DNA of 64,000 nucleotides from Collinsella sp. AF20-14LB (GCF_003459505.1 NZ_QRWD01000003.1:102671-166670), one strand, 5' to 3'; shown: positions 32,636-42,743, counted from the stretch's first letter. A program made the numbers and translations. Notes: generated by a model from the sequence alone, not told the origin.

Positions 32636-34513
32636 CTATCCCACAACATCATTTTCGGAACGTCTTTCACCAGACAGCATGCCGCGAGCGACAACCACAA
32701 GCACGGCAGGAAGACCAAATTGAGCAGCCACGATATAACGAGGCCAATACCAAATAGGACTCGCAATAAAGAGCGTTCCGTACAACAGCAAAAAAGGCAA
32801 AAGCGGCAATGCGAAACGCGAACGCCCACGCGATACCAAAAGAACTGCCGAAAACATAAGCAACCAAAAGACAACGGCGCCAGAAATAGACCAAGCGCTC
32901 AATCCAATCGCCACATCGACACCATCGCCGAGGGGTGCAAGCAAGTTGCGAAATGTTACTCCCGTAGAAGCCTTTGCGTCGGCCACAAGGTTATACGGAA
33001 CGCCCATGAGAAAGTTTTCAGGCAGACCGTCAGCGCCCTTTACATTTGGGGCCCAAAAACCAAACGTCTGCAGTTCCCAAGCCTCAAAGTATATCGAAGG
33101 GCTACGCGAAAGCATCGAGGCCCAATGGGTCCAAAATTCATCCTTTAAACGCTCCGCATTAAAGTCTTCATTCCATTTAAGCGGATCGATACAGCTGGGA
33201 AGATACACCTCTTTGTAACGATCAAGCGGAAGCAGCTCGTTCATATAAGAACGGTCGGACTCGGACATATCGCCATCGAGCGCGGCAACGCGAGCCATCT
33301 GAGCAAGCGGAATACCCACTGACTCAACATCCTCCGATGGAACAACGCCCATAGCCGAGTACACGGGCCCCGTAATAACCAAGCATGTGACAAGCGCAAA
33401 TCCAAGAGATACGGCCAAACGAGAGGCAGACTTCATCGGGGCAACGCAGCCGAGCCGGTCCAAAGCAACAACTATCGCAAGTACCACGAATAGCGCGACG
33501 CAAATATACAAACCGTTATTCCGTAGAAGCATAACGCCCAACGCCAGGGCACCAAAAACGAGCAAACGCAACGCGCTCGACCGGGAATCCTTTCCCGTGA
33601 CGGCATCGGCAAGCATGGTCACCATCAAGACAAGACAGCAGGAAAACAACGGGTCTTTCCAAAGCGCCACAGAATATAGAGCGCAATACCGTGACAAGCC
33701 AAAATAGACTACGAGCAGCCAAGACCAGCGAGAGGAGACCCCCAAACGAGAAGTCACCCAAATTGAAAGATAGCCAAACGTGCTGGCAACACAGGCCATC
33801 TGAAGCACCGTTAGCAAGGCAACGCCCACCGAAGGGCTCATCCCCATGAGGCCTGCAATTTTGATACAAGCAGCCATCATCATGGTGAATGCAACCGGAT
33901 GATGGTTGCTCAAAGGGTTCCACCCCATAATCTGAGCAAACGACGAGAAGGTATCCCCAAAAAACAGGCCTGGAAAATACCTCAGGAAGAACGGCAGATA
34001 TAAAAGAAATATCACTAGAGCACGGACCGCAACAGATAGGAATCGAATGGACGAGTCACCATCATTCGCCCGTGGCGAGTCTTCGCAGAAAACACAGCAG
34101 CGGCAACTACAAGACAGCTGAACAAGCACCGACAAGACCCAAAAGACCAGCGCCGACATCACCCAAAAAGCAACAAAATCAATCGCGGAATACGGCTCAA
34201 TATAGTTCTCGTAAATCCCGCCGGCAATCACCGGTTCTGTCACGCGAATATGCGCTCCCAGCACAAGAACAAACGAAAATACAAGGGAAATCACTAAGCA
34301 GCAAGCTCTACCAACAACAGACGGAAATGCAAAATCCCTGCACGCAAACTTATTGAAATTAACCAATGATGCGATTATCGCAACACATGCCAAGACAGAT
34401 GGAAACAGGTCGAAGGAACCACTACAATACGTCACCGTAGTGATGCTTGCTGCAAACAGCAAAACAGCACGTGTCACATCTAATAACCTGAACTCTCGAA
34501 TCAATGCGCCCAT
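32636..34513 (-). CDS. Large polytopic membrane protein, GT-C-like (DUF6020-type)
   Basis: The product has about 12 membrane spans and a large loop near the C-terminus. The segment RYFPGLFFGDTFSSFAQIMGW followed by NHHPVAFT, in the first big outer loop, is what I recall of the DUF6020 group, thought to be lipid-linked glycosyltransferases. The ATG at 34513 is preferred. The frame extends 17 codons further to 34564, but that ATG would share its CATG with the divergent gene's start and has no ribosome binding site. It lies upstream of the glycan exporter on the same strand. The role in the glycan pathway is inferred. Confidence 0.65.
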   Translation of the reverse strand: MGALIREFRLLDVTRAVLLFAASITTVTYCSGSFDLFPSVLACVAIIASLVNFNKFACRDFAFPSVVGRACCLVISLVFSFVLVLGAHIRVTEPVIAGGIYENYIEPYSAIDFVAFWVMSALVFWVLSVLVQLSCSCRCCVFCEDSPRANDGDSSIRFLSVAVRALVIFLLYLPFFLRYFPGLFFGDTFSSFAQIMGWNPLSNHHPVAFTMMMAACIKIAGLMGMSPSVGVALLTVLQMACVASTFGYLSIWVTSRLGVSSRWSWLLVVYFGLSRYCALYSVALWKDPLFSCCLVLMVTMLADAVTGKDSRSSALRLLVFGALALGVMLLRNNGLYICVALFVVLAIVVALDRLGCVAPMKSASRLAVSLGFALVTCLVITGPVYSAMGVVPSEDVESVGIPLAQMARVAALDGDMSESDRSYMNELLPLDRYKEVYLPSCIDPLKWNEDFNAERLKDEFWTHWASMLSRSPSIYFEAWELQTFGFWAPNVKGADGLPENFLMGVPYNLVADAKASTGVTFRNLLAPLGDGVDVAIGLSAWSISGAVVFWLLMFSAVLLVSRGRSRFALPLLPFLLLYGTLFIASPIWYWPRYIVAAQFGLPAVLVVVARGMLSGERRSENDVVG

Positions 34514-34562
34514 CCTAACCACGAAACAAACGATTCGATTGTACGCGACCAAAGGAACCTTC

Positions 34563-35525
34563 ATGGCCGAGCAAACGATTGCCGTTATTATCCCCTGTTA
34601 CAACGAGGCAGTCACCATCGGAAAAGTCATCGACGACTTTCACCGCGAGCTTCCGCAAGCGACGGTCTATGTCTATGACAACAACTCGTCGGACGATACC
34701 TCACGCATCGCTACCGAGCACGGCGCCACGGTCCGCTTTGAGCCCCGCCAGGGAAAGGGCAACGTGTGCCGCCAGATGTTTCGCGACATCGACGCCGATT
34801 GCTACCTGATGGTCGACGGCGACGACACCTATCCCGCCGAGGCGGCCAAAGCCCTCTGCGAGCCCATCCTTAACGGCGCGGCCGACATGACCGTAGGCGA
34901 CCGCCTTTCCAACGGCACCTACGCCGAGGAAAACAAGCGTGCTTTCCACGGCTTTGGCAACAACCTAGTTCGCGCCATGATCAAGTGGATCTATGGCTAC
35001 AGCTTCGATGACGTCATGACCGGCTACCGCGCCATGAGCCGCCCGTTCGTTAAAACCTTCCCTGTGCTTTCCGAGGGTTTCCAGATTGAAACCGAGCTCT
35101 CGATCCACGCCGTCGACCACCGCTGGCGCATCAAAGATGTGCCCATCGAGTACCGCGACCGTCCGGAAGGCTCCGAGTCCAAGCTCAATACCGTGAGCGA
35201 CGGCATTAAAGTCGTTGCGATGATCGGCACGCTGTTCAAGGACTACCGTCCGCTCAAATTCTTCAGCCTGGTCGCGCTTCTGTTTGCGATTATCGGCCTC
35301 GCCCTGGGCATCCCCATCGTCGTCGAATATTTCCAGACCGGTCTCGTCCCCCGCTTCCCCACCGCAATGCTCGCCGCATCTTTCATGTTCCTTTGTGGCC
35401 TGAGTCTCGCGACGGGGCTTATCCTTGATTCCGTTGCAAAGGTTGAGCGTAAACAGTGGGAGGTCAACGTGTATAACACATATGGCTGCAGCATTCCCTC
35501 CAGCGCAAATAAAAACGAGAGGTAA
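34563..35525 (+). CDS. GT2 family glycosyltransferase with C-terminal membrane anchor
   Basis: The 320-residue protein has a GT-A fold: VIIPCYNEAVTIGKVIDDF at the N-terminus, DNNSSDDT, a DxD-type VDGDDTYPAE near residue 85, and the RYR-like DVPIEYRDRPEGSESKL segment. Two hydrophobic spans follow near the C-terminus. This is the polyprenyl-phosphate glycosyltransferase layout. The ATG at 34563 has AAAGGA upstream. A longer upstream frame has no site and overlaps the divergent gene. It leads a three-gene plus-strand unit with a second GT2 and a YfhO protein. Confidence 0.88.
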   Translation: MAEQTIAVIIPCYNEAVTIGKVIDDFHRELPQATVYVYDNNSSDDTSRIATEHGATVRFEPRQGKGNVCRQMFRDIDADCYLMVDGDDTYPAEAAKALCEPILNGAADMTVGDRLSNGTYAEENKRAFHGFGNNLVRAMIKWIYGYSFDDVMTGYRAMSRPFVKTFPVLSEGFQIETELSIHAVDHRWRIKDVPIEYRDRPEGSESKLNTVSDGIKVVAMIGTLFKDYRPLKFFSLVALLFAIIGLALGIPIVVEYFQTGLVPRFPTAMLAASFMFLCGLSLATGLILDSVAKVERKQWEVNVYNTYGCSIPSSANKNER

Positions 35526-35530
35526 GTCAC

Positions 35531-36499
35531 ATGCCGCTCATCTCCATCGTCGTGCCGTGTTACAACGAGCAGGAATCACTTCCGATCTTTCTCAAAGAGC
35601 TCGATGGCGTCGTTCGCATCATGACCCGGCAAGACCCCGGCATCTCCTTTGAAGCCGTCCTCATCGACGATGGCTCGGCAGACAAAACGCTCGCCGTCAT
35701 GAAGGCAGAAGCTGCGGCGGCGCATCCATACGCCATCCGCTGGCACTCTTTCTCGCGCAACTTTGGCAAGGAGGCGGCACTACTCGCCGGACTCCAGCAC
35801 GCAAAGGGCGACTATGTCGCCACCATGGATGCCGACATGCAGGACCCGCCCTCGCTCCTGCCGCAGATGTACGAGATCTTGCAAACCGAAGACTACGATA
35901 ACGTCGCCACACGCAGGACCACCCGCGAAGGCGAGCCTCCCATCAGGTCGTTCTGCGCCCGTATGTTCTACAAGATCATCAACCGCATTTCCAAGGCCGA
36001 TATCGTCGACGGAGCACGCGATTTTAGGCTCATGAAGCGACCTATGGTCAACGCCATCATCTCCATGGGCGAATACAATCGATTCTCCAAGGGCATCTAC
36101 GGCTGGGTCGGCTTCAAGACCAAATGGCTCCCCTACGTAAACGTCAACCGCGTGGCCGGTGAGACCAAATGGAGCTTTTGGTCGCTGCTCCTCTATTCCA
36201 TCGACGGCATCGTCGCGTTTTCCACGGCGCCACTATCCCTCGCCGCCCTCACGGGTATCGTCTTCTGCCTCATCGCTATTCTGGGATTCGTCGTCATCCT
36301 AGTAAAGACGCTTGTCTGGGGCGACCCCGTCGGCGGATGGCCGTCGCTCGCCTGCCTCATAACGCTGTTTGGCGGCATGCAGCTTCTGTGCCTGGGAATC
36401 ATAGGTGAATACTTGGCAAAAGCCTACTTGGAAACCAAGCGACGTCCCATCTATATCATTCGAGAATCCAACGAGGAATCTGATGACACGGCCCAATAA
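35531..36499 (+). CDS. GtrB/CsbB-like undecaprenyl-phosphate glycosyltransferase
   Basis: The 322-residue GT2 enzyme shows VVPCYNEQESLPIFLKEL, IDDGSADKT, NFGKEAALLAGL and ATMDADMQDPP (the DxD site), then two C-terminal membrane helices. This matches GtrB/CsbB/Dpm1-type enzymes that make a sugar-phosphoundecaprenol donor for extracytoplasmic glycosylation. In Firmicutes such an enzyme works with a YfhO-family transferase, and YfhO is encoded immediately downstream with a 17-base overlap. The sugar is unknown. GAGG precedes the ATG. Confidence 0.9.
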   Translation: MPLISIVVPCYNEQESLPIFLKELDGVVRIMTRQDPGISFEAVLIDDGSADKTLAVMKAEAAAAHPYAIRWHSFSRNFGKEAALLAGLQHAKGDYVATMDADMQDPPSLLPQMYEILQTEDYDNVATRRTTREGEPPIRSFCARMFYKIINRISKADIVDGARDFRLMKRPMVNAIISMGEYNRFSKGIYGWVGFKTKWLPYVNVNRVAGETKWSFWSLLLYSIDGIVAFSTAPLSLAALTGIVFCLIAILGFVVILVKTLVWGDPVGGWPSLACLITLFGGMQLLCLGIIGEYLAKAYLETKRRPIYIIRESNEESDDTAQ

Positions 36500-38894
36500 C
36501 AGCACGCTCAAGAATGTGGCGTTCTACGCCGCCTGCTTCGCATTTTCCGTCGCACTCTTTGTCGCACTTGCAGCGGCGGGACATGTCTATCCCTTTGGCG
36601 ACAACTCGTTTCTCACCAACGATCTCAAATACCAATACATCGACTTCTTCGCGTGGTTTCGCCGCGTCCTTTTAGGCGAGGCAAACCTTCGCTATTCCTT
36701 CTCACAGGGACTCGGCATGAACACATGGGGGCTCTATAGCTACTACCTCGGCAGCCCCTTCAACCTGCTCTGCGTGCTGTTTCCCGCAGACAAGCTGACG
36801 CTCTTCGTGCTTGTTATCTCCGCGCTCAAACTGGGCTGCATCCACATCAGCGGCGCTTGGTATGTGCAAAAGCGCTTTGACCTACCCAAGCCCGCAGCAT
36901 TCCTGCTTTCCCTCTCGTTCACGTTTTGTAGCTGGACCATCAGCAACCTGCGCAACCCGCTCTGGATCGATTGCCTGATCCTGCTGCCCATCTGCGCCTA
37001 CGGATGCCACGAGCTCATCCGCAAGCAGCGCATGATCCGCCTCGTCATCGCAACGGCGCTCAATGTCATGTTCTGCTGGTATACGGCCTACATTAGCATC
37101 CTGTTCCTCTGCATCTTCGTACTGGTTGAATTTGTCGATTATGTTGCAGAAGAAGGATTTAGCTGGAAGCTCATGCTCGATCGGGCCCTGCGATTCGCCG
37201 GGGCTATCGCGCTCGGACTGCTTCTGTCCGCTTGGACCTTTTTGCCGACCATCCTTGCCATGTCCAAGGGCGGTCCCGTTCTAGCACTCGGCCCCCTACT
37301 TAAAACCAACCTCAAGTCGCTCATCAGGGGCTTTCTTCCCTGCATGTGGGTAAGCAACGAAAGCACACCTCAGTTCTATTGCGGCATCATCATGATGCTG
37401 CTTGCGGTGAGCCTGCTGGTTAACCGCACGGTTTCAATCAAGACGCGCATCGCAACACTCGTCGTCACGATAATCCTGGTTGCAAGCTCCGTTTTGAGCC
37501 CGCTCGAGTACATCTGGTGCGGCATGCGCGTTCCCAACGGCTTCTACTCGCGCACGGCTTTTTTGCTGAGCTTCTTTGCGCTGTGGGCTGCGGGCTATAC
37601 CCTGCAGATCCTCAAGGATCAACCTAAATTGCGCCAAGCCTATCGCCCCGCCGTCATCTTGCCACTCCTGGCGCTCACCGCTATTGAACTGTTTGCCAAC
37701 GCTCATGTAGTATGGAACCAGCTCTACGCGGGCTATTCCGAAAATACCAACAGGGCCTATGTAGCCACCGCAACCAACACGATCGCTACCACTACAGAAC
37801 GGGATTCAGCTCCGTTCTACCGCATCGATCGTACAACCACACGAGCCGATAGTGCCGCTCTAAACGAAGGCCTGGCACTAGGGTATAACCAGCTATCTTC
37901 TTATTCGTCCGCCAATAACCCGCAGGCAATTACATTGCTCAACTCCCTTGGTTACAGCAGCGTCGGCGAATTCTCGACCCGTTATGCCGAGCCCATTCTT
38001 GCCGTCGATGCCCTACTGGGAGTCAAGTATGCCATTCCCGAGAACGCGCCTGCGGGATACGTTTCGACCAAGACGAATCAGGTCGACTCCACAAGCGCGG
38101 TGTACGAGAACCCCTATGCGCTCAGCATTGGCGTTGCAGCCTCAAGCGATATCCAAAACAGCACGCTGAAAAACGAGAACCCCTTCGAAAAGCAGAACGA
38201 CCTCTACAGCAAAATCCTAGGCCGCGAGGTCAAGCTCTATACCAAGATCGAGGCCACGAGCACGGAGAATAGCGATAGCTTAAAGCAATGGAGCGTTACT
38301 GTACCGGCAAGCTCCATCGGGTATCTCTACATCAACAAAGATACGACTGCCGGCAGTTATTGGCCCGTCACCCTTACCATCGACCAGCGAACGATCGAAA
38401 ACGAGGCCTGGAGATTCGACAATAATATCCGCCAGATTGCGGATGCATCGGACGCCCCGAGCCAGCATACGGTGTCAATCGGAGTCGCGGAGGGCTATAC
38501 AGACATGCCCCAAGACAATGAGCCGGTCTTTTACGCCCTCGATCTGGACGTTTTCGAGCAGATTATTAACGAGCTTAAGACGAGCGAATTTGTTCCGACA
38601 GTTTTTGAGGACGGAAGAATCGAAGGCGAGTATACCGCCAAGGAAGACGGCAACCTGCTGCTGAGCGTTCCGTACGATGAGGGCTGGAACGTAACGGTAA
38701 ACGGAACCGCCGCAGAACTAACGCCCGCCGCCGATAAGGGCCTGTCGTCCCTGAACGTGCAGAAAGGCGCGAATAGGATCGTGATGACCTACAAGACTCC
38801 GGGTGCCCTTGCGGGGCTTGCAGTGAGTCTGGCGACCACCGTCGCCCTTGTTGCAGCGGGGCTATACGCCAGGCATAAGAAAAGCCGCCGTTAA
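36483..38894 (+). CDS. YfhO-family membrane glycosyltransferase
   Basis: This 803-residue protein has about 13 membrane spans in residues 1-400, including the YfhO-type FGDNSFLTNDLKYQYIDFFAWFRR loop and FSQGLGMNTWGLYSYYLGSP. A roughly 380-residue extracytoplasmic region and a last anchor helix near the C-terminus follow. In Bacillus, Listeria and Staphylococcus, YfhO proteins move sugars from a lipid-phosphate donor onto lipoteichoic or wall teichoic acid. The ATG at 36483 has GAGGAA upstream and overlaps the GT2 gene. A perfect terminator covers its stop. Confidence 0.88.
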   Translation: MTRPNNSTLKNVAFYAACFAFSVALFVALAAAGHVYPFGDNSFLTNDLKYQYIDFFAWFRRVLLGEANLRYSFSQGLGMNTWGLYSYYLGSPFNLLCVLFPADKLTLFVLVISALKLGCIHISGAWYVQKRFDLPKPAAFLLSLSFTFCSWTISNLRNPLWIDCLILLPICAYGCHELIRKQRMIRLVIATALNVMFCWYTAYISILFLCIFVLVEFVDYVAEEGFSWKLMLDRALRFAGAIALGLLLSAWTFLPTILAMSKGGPVLALGPLLKTNLKSLIRGFLPCMWVSNESTPQFYCGIIMMLLAVSLLVNRTVSIKTRIATLVVTIILVASSVLSPLEYIWCGMRVPNGFYSRTAFLLSFFALWAAGYTLQILKDQPKLRQAYRPAVILPLLALTAIELFANAHVVWNQLYAGYSENTNRAYVATATNTIATTTERDSAPFYRIDRTTTRADSAALNEGLALGYNQLSSYSSANNPQAITLLNSLGYSSVGEFSTRYAEPILAVDALLGVKYAIPENAPAGYVSTKTNQVDSTSAVYENPYALSIGVAASSDIQNSTLKNENPFEKQNDLYSKILGREVKLYTKIEATSTENSDSLKQWSVTVPASSIGYLYINKDTTAGSYWPVTLTIDQRTIENEAWRFDNNIRQIADASDAPSQHTVSIGVAEGYTDMPQDNEPVFYALDLDVFEQIINELKTSEFVPTVFEDGRIEGEYTAKEDGNLLLSVPYDEGWNVTVNGTAAELTPAADKGLSSLNVQKGANRIVMTYKTPGALAGLAVSLATTVALVAAGLYARHKKSRR

Positions 38895-38908
38895 CAAGCG
38901 GCGGCTTT
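38881..38908 (+). terminator. Terminator at the end of the YfhO gene
   Basis: AAAGCCGCCG (38881-38890) and CGGCGGCTTT (38899-38908) form a perfect ten-base-pair stem around the TAA stop codon, with TTTTA at the end. It lies between convergent units (YfhO and rmlCD). Confidence 0.85.
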
Positions 38909-38931
38909 TACTCTCGAAAAGTTAATAGCGG

Positions 38932-40386
38932 CTAGAGCATCTTGAGGTACTCCCCCAGCTCTTCCTCCCAGTCGGGCATGTGGAACCCGACCGACTCGAG
39001 CCCGGACAGGTCGAGTGCGGAGTGGACCGGGCGCGGTGCGACGGGGCCCTCGGCGCTCGCGTAGTAGTCGGCGGTCGATACCGGCACGACCTTCTCGCCG
39101 TTGCCGTTGGCGGCCTCGAAGACGGCGCGTGCGATGTCCGCCCAGGACTTCACCGCGCCGGATCCGGTGCAGTCGTAGGTGCCGTAGGGGGCGTGCGTCC
39201 CCAGCACGTGGAAGATGGCCTCGGCCATGTCGCGCGTGAAGGTCAGGCGGCCCAGCTGGTCGTCGACCACGGTGACCTGCTCGAGCTTGTCGTCCGGGTC
39301 GGCGACGCGGTCTGAGAGTGCCTTCATGGTCTTCACGAAGTTGTGCCCCTCGCCGATGACCCAGCTGGAGCGCATGATGTAGTGGTGCGGGCACCCGGCC
39401 ACGGCGATGTCGCCGGCGGCCTTGGTCTGGCCGTAGACGGACAGCGGGGAGAACGGCTCGTCCTCCGTGTGGACCTCGGCGGTGCCGTCGAAGACGTAGT
39501 CGGAGGATACGTGGACCAGGGTGATGCCGTACCCGGCGCAGGTGCGTGCGAGAAGGGCGGGCCCCGTCGCGTTGGCCTTCCAGGCGGTCACGCGGCCCTC
39601 GGGGGTCTCGGCCCTGTCGACTGCCGTGTAGGCGCCGCAGTTGATGACCGTGCCGTAGAGCGACCAGTCGTACTGCGAATAGGCGTCCGGGTCGGACATG
39701 TCGAAGGTGTCGATGTCGCAGAAGTCGAAGTCCTTCGCCACGCCGCGCTCCTCGGCGAGCGCGCGCACCGCATGGCCCAGCTGGCCGTTGCAGCCGGTGA
39801 CGAGGGTGCGCTTCGGCGCCATCGGGACGACGTCCTTGAGCATCGGGTGGTTGAGGTCGGCCTCGGAGACGGTGGCCTCATCGAGCGGGATCGGCCACTC
39901 GATGGCGAGCTCGGGGTCGGCGAGGTTCACGAAGGTGTAGGTCTTCTTGAGCTCCAGCGACCAGTGGGCGTCCACCAGGTAGGTGTAGGCGGTGCCGTCC
40001 TCGAGCGCCTGGAAGCTGTTGCCCACGCCGCGCGGGACGTAGATGGCCCTGGACGGGTCGAGCGTGCAGGTGAACACCTTCCCGTAGGTGGCGCTGCCCT
40101 CGCGCAGGTCGACCCATGCGCCGAAGACCGAGCCGCGGGCCACGGAGATGAACTTGTCCCAGGGCTCCGCGTGGATGCCGCGGGTGACGCCGCGGCTGTC
40201 GTTGTAGGAGATGTTGTTCTGGACGACCTTGAGATCGGGGATGCCGAGCGCGCACATCTTGGCGCGCTGCCAGTTCTCCTTGAACCAGCCGCGCGAGTCG
40301 CCGTGGACGGCCAGGTCGACGACCTTGAGGCCCTCGATGCCGGTCTCCGCGACCTTCAGGTCCTTCTCTAATTCGATGTCAGCCAT
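38932..40386 (-). CDS. rmlCD: RmlC-RmlD fusion: dTDP-4-dehydrorhamnose 3,5-epimerase / reductase
   Basis: The 484-residue chain covers the last two steps of dTDP-L-rhamnose synthesis. Residues 1-195 resemble the RmlC cupin (DSRGWFKENW, RGIHAEPWDKF with the catalytic-type His, and IYVPRGVGNSFQAL, where many RmlCs have a His after the Gly). Residues 200-484 are RmlD, with the TGCNGQLGHAVRAL Rossmann loop and YGQTKAAGD catalytic Tyr-Lys. The gene is strongly GC-rich. It follows rmlB, with a striking hairpin in the 112-base gap. The fusion is known from Bifidobacterium and Coriobacteriia. Confidence 0.93.
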   Translation of the reverse strand: MADIELEKDLKVAETGIEGLKVVDLAVHGDSRGWFKENWQRAKMCALGIPDLKVVQNNISYNDSRGVTRGIHAEPWDKFISVARGSVFGAWVDLREGSATYGKVFTCTLDPSRAIYVPRGVGNSFQALEDGTAYTYLVDAHWSLELKKTYTFVNLADPELAIEWPIPLDEATVSEADLNHPMLKDVVPMAPKRTLVTGCNGQLGHAVRALAEERGVAKDFDFCDIDTFDMSDPDAYSQYDWSLYGTVINCGAYTAVDRAETPEGRVTAWKANATGPALLARTCAGYGITLVHVSSDYVFDGTAEVHTEDEPFSPLSVYGQTKAAGDIAVAGCPHHYIMRSSWVIGEGHNFVKTMKALSDRVADPDDKLEQVTVVDDQLGRLTFTRDMAEAIFHVLGTHAPYGTYDCTGSGAVKSWADIARAVFEAANGNGEKVVPVSTADYYASAEGPVAPRPVHSALDLSGLESVGFHMPDWEEELGEYLKML

Positions 40387-40411
40387 GTGGTTAATTCCAA
40401 TCGTGTTGCGG

Positions 40412-40468
40412 GCGCCCCTCGCGGTGCCGCAGGATCATCCCCATGCCCTGCGGCACCGCGAGGGGCGC
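40412..40468. repeat. Perfect 22-bp hairpin between rmlB and rmlCD
   Basis: The arms at 40412-40433 and 40447-40468 are exact reverse complements (GCGCCCCTCGCGGTGC..., 22 bases each) around a 13-base loop. Neither flank has a T-run, so it does not look like a classical terminator. It could be an mRNA-stabilising or processing structure between rmlB and rmlCD, or a REP-like mobile palindrome. Confidence 0.85.
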
Positions 40469-40498
40469 TCGAAAAGGTAAACGTCCGGGAATCCGGGC

Positions 40499-41584
<1,086 letters not shown>

Positions 41585-41593
41585 TCAACAAAA

Positions 41594-41703
41594 CTATCGG
41601 ACATTTCGGCATGCGATAAGAGCCATAACCTTCGCAGAATTACCTCCTGTACAAAACGCCTCCGGAATGCAGTCTTTGTCGTAGTGAAAAACCGAATCCC
41701 CAG
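41594..41703 (-). pseudogene. Possible frame-shifted remnant of the second domain of the P-loop protein, copy 2
   Basis: Directly after the stop of the copy 2 P-loop gene, the overlapping frame starting at 41704 stays open to a TAG at 41594. It includes TGDSVFHYDKDC and FCTGGNSAKVMALIA. The segment is where copy 1 has its C-terminal domain and a loosely similar IPCYSATGVANLKRTI stretch. The resemblance is weak and could be chance. Confidence 0.3.
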
Positions 41704-42201
41704 TTATTTCACGTAAGTAATGTCCTGTTTTGGCGCCGACCGGGAAATAGCATAACGATGATTCCCGCGATCTTGATAAACAGGGACGAAAGAATGGTAT
41801 TTTCCGCTCGTCTTAATCTTGTAAATCTCATCCACGCTATACGGAAGATTGGGGAAATCAGCCCTTGAGATCAGCACGAAATAATTCGAGGAATACAGCA
41901 CATGATGGGCAAACTCATCAGAATGGATCACTTTTAAGCCCTCATCGACAAATACAATCGAGTCATGAACGGACGAAAGCTGGTTTCGCCAATCATAATC
42001 GGTCAGGGCGACACAGGGACAATCGCATTGCAAGGAAACGCCCGACTGCTCGCCCGTTCGCATGTAGTCTGCGACCATGTCAAACAGTGTCGTCTTACCC
42101 GTGCCGCAATCGCCACGCACAATAGTGATGTTCCGCTTGATGGTAAATGTGTACTTGGTTCCCCTGCGGCGGGAAATCTTAACGAGATGCGAACCGTTCA
42201 T
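41704..42201 (-). CDS. P-loop protein, short form, partner of DUF4869 (copy 2)
   Basis: The 165-residue protein aligns with the N-terminal half of the protein at 28690-29688. Shared features are a YTFTIKRN strand, P-loop G30-D-C-G-T-G-K-T-T38, SIVFVDEG, the SSNYFVLISR strand and the PYSVDEI segment. It ends where copy 1 begins its TOPRIM-like domain, so it is either truncated or a natural short version. It starts nine bases after the DUF4869 gene, and it lies between rmlA and rmlB on their strand. The DNA is AT-richer than the rml genes, suggesting insertion into a once continuous rml operon. Confidence 0.65.
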   Translation of the reverse strand: MNGSHLVKISRRRGTKYTFTIKRNITIVRGDCGTGKTTLFDMVADYMRTGEQSGVSLQCDCPCVALTDYDWRNQLSSVHDSIVFVDEGLKVIHSDEFAHHVLYSSNYFVLISRADFPNLPYSVDEIYKIKTSGKYHSFVPVYQDRGNHRYAISRSAPKQDITYVK

Positions 42202-42210
42202 AAGCAGTAC

Positions 42211-42648
42211 CTACAGATACGGAATCGACTCGTGAATCAATTCGGCCATGTTGTGAACGATTCGGCCGCTATTCACGACTTTAATTTTAAAATCCTCGCG
42301 ACCAAAGTCCATCACATGATAGAGATTCACAACAAGTTTGCGGTCTTTCGCCATGTCGAGAATCCACTTGGCACAGTTGTCACCACAGGTAGAAGCGTTA
42401 TAAATTTGCTTACGATCAAATCTCATAAGCAGCAGCGTTTTCACGCCACCAGAAAGCTGGAGTGGGGAGATGGATCCAAGCACAGGGCTTTCGATGACGT
42501 TTTCGGAAACAACATCCGATCGATCAACATCTTTAATTATCGAGACTGCATAGGGATCCGTAATCCAAGAAGACCGGTAAGAGTTTTTGAAATATGTCGC
42601 TGTGTTGTAAATCGCTTCTGGCATATCGCCAAAGAAGACGCTTAACAC
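42211..42648 (-). CDS. DUF4869-type small protein (copy 2)
   Basis: The 145-residue soluble protein matches the one at 28241-28690 through its whole length (GDMPEAIYNTATYFKNSY, LSGGVKTLLL, NASTCGDNCAKW, LYHVMDFG). The two are clearly paralogous but far from identical, so they are not a recent duplication. The GTG at 42648 is chosen over a TTG four codons upstream because GGGAG is correctly spaced and because the alignment with copy 1 starts here. It is followed by the P-loop gene. Its function is unknown. Confidence 0.72.
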   Translation of the reverse strand: MLSVFFGDMPEAIYNTATYFKNSYRSSWITDPYAVSIIKDVDRSDVVSENVIESPVLGSISPLQLSGGVKTLLLMRFDRKQIYNASTCGDNCAKWILDMAKDRKLVVNLYHVMDFGREDFKIKVVNSGRIVHNMAELIHESIPYL

Positions 42649-42690
42649 ATCCACTCCCAATCATATTGTCTTTATGGTCAACGTAATCAT

Positions 42691-42723
42691 AACGAAAGGG
42701 GCCACCAGATAAACGGTGACCCC
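42691..42723 (-). terminator. Weak terminator after rmlA
   Basis: On the minus strand GGGGTCACC and GGTGGCCCC form a nine-base-pair stem (one T-G pair), followed by TTTCGTT. It lies between rmlA and the DUF4869 gene, so the downstream unit may have partly independent transcription. Confidence 0.55.
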
Positions 42724-42743
42724 TAAAAGAAAACAAGCTTGCG

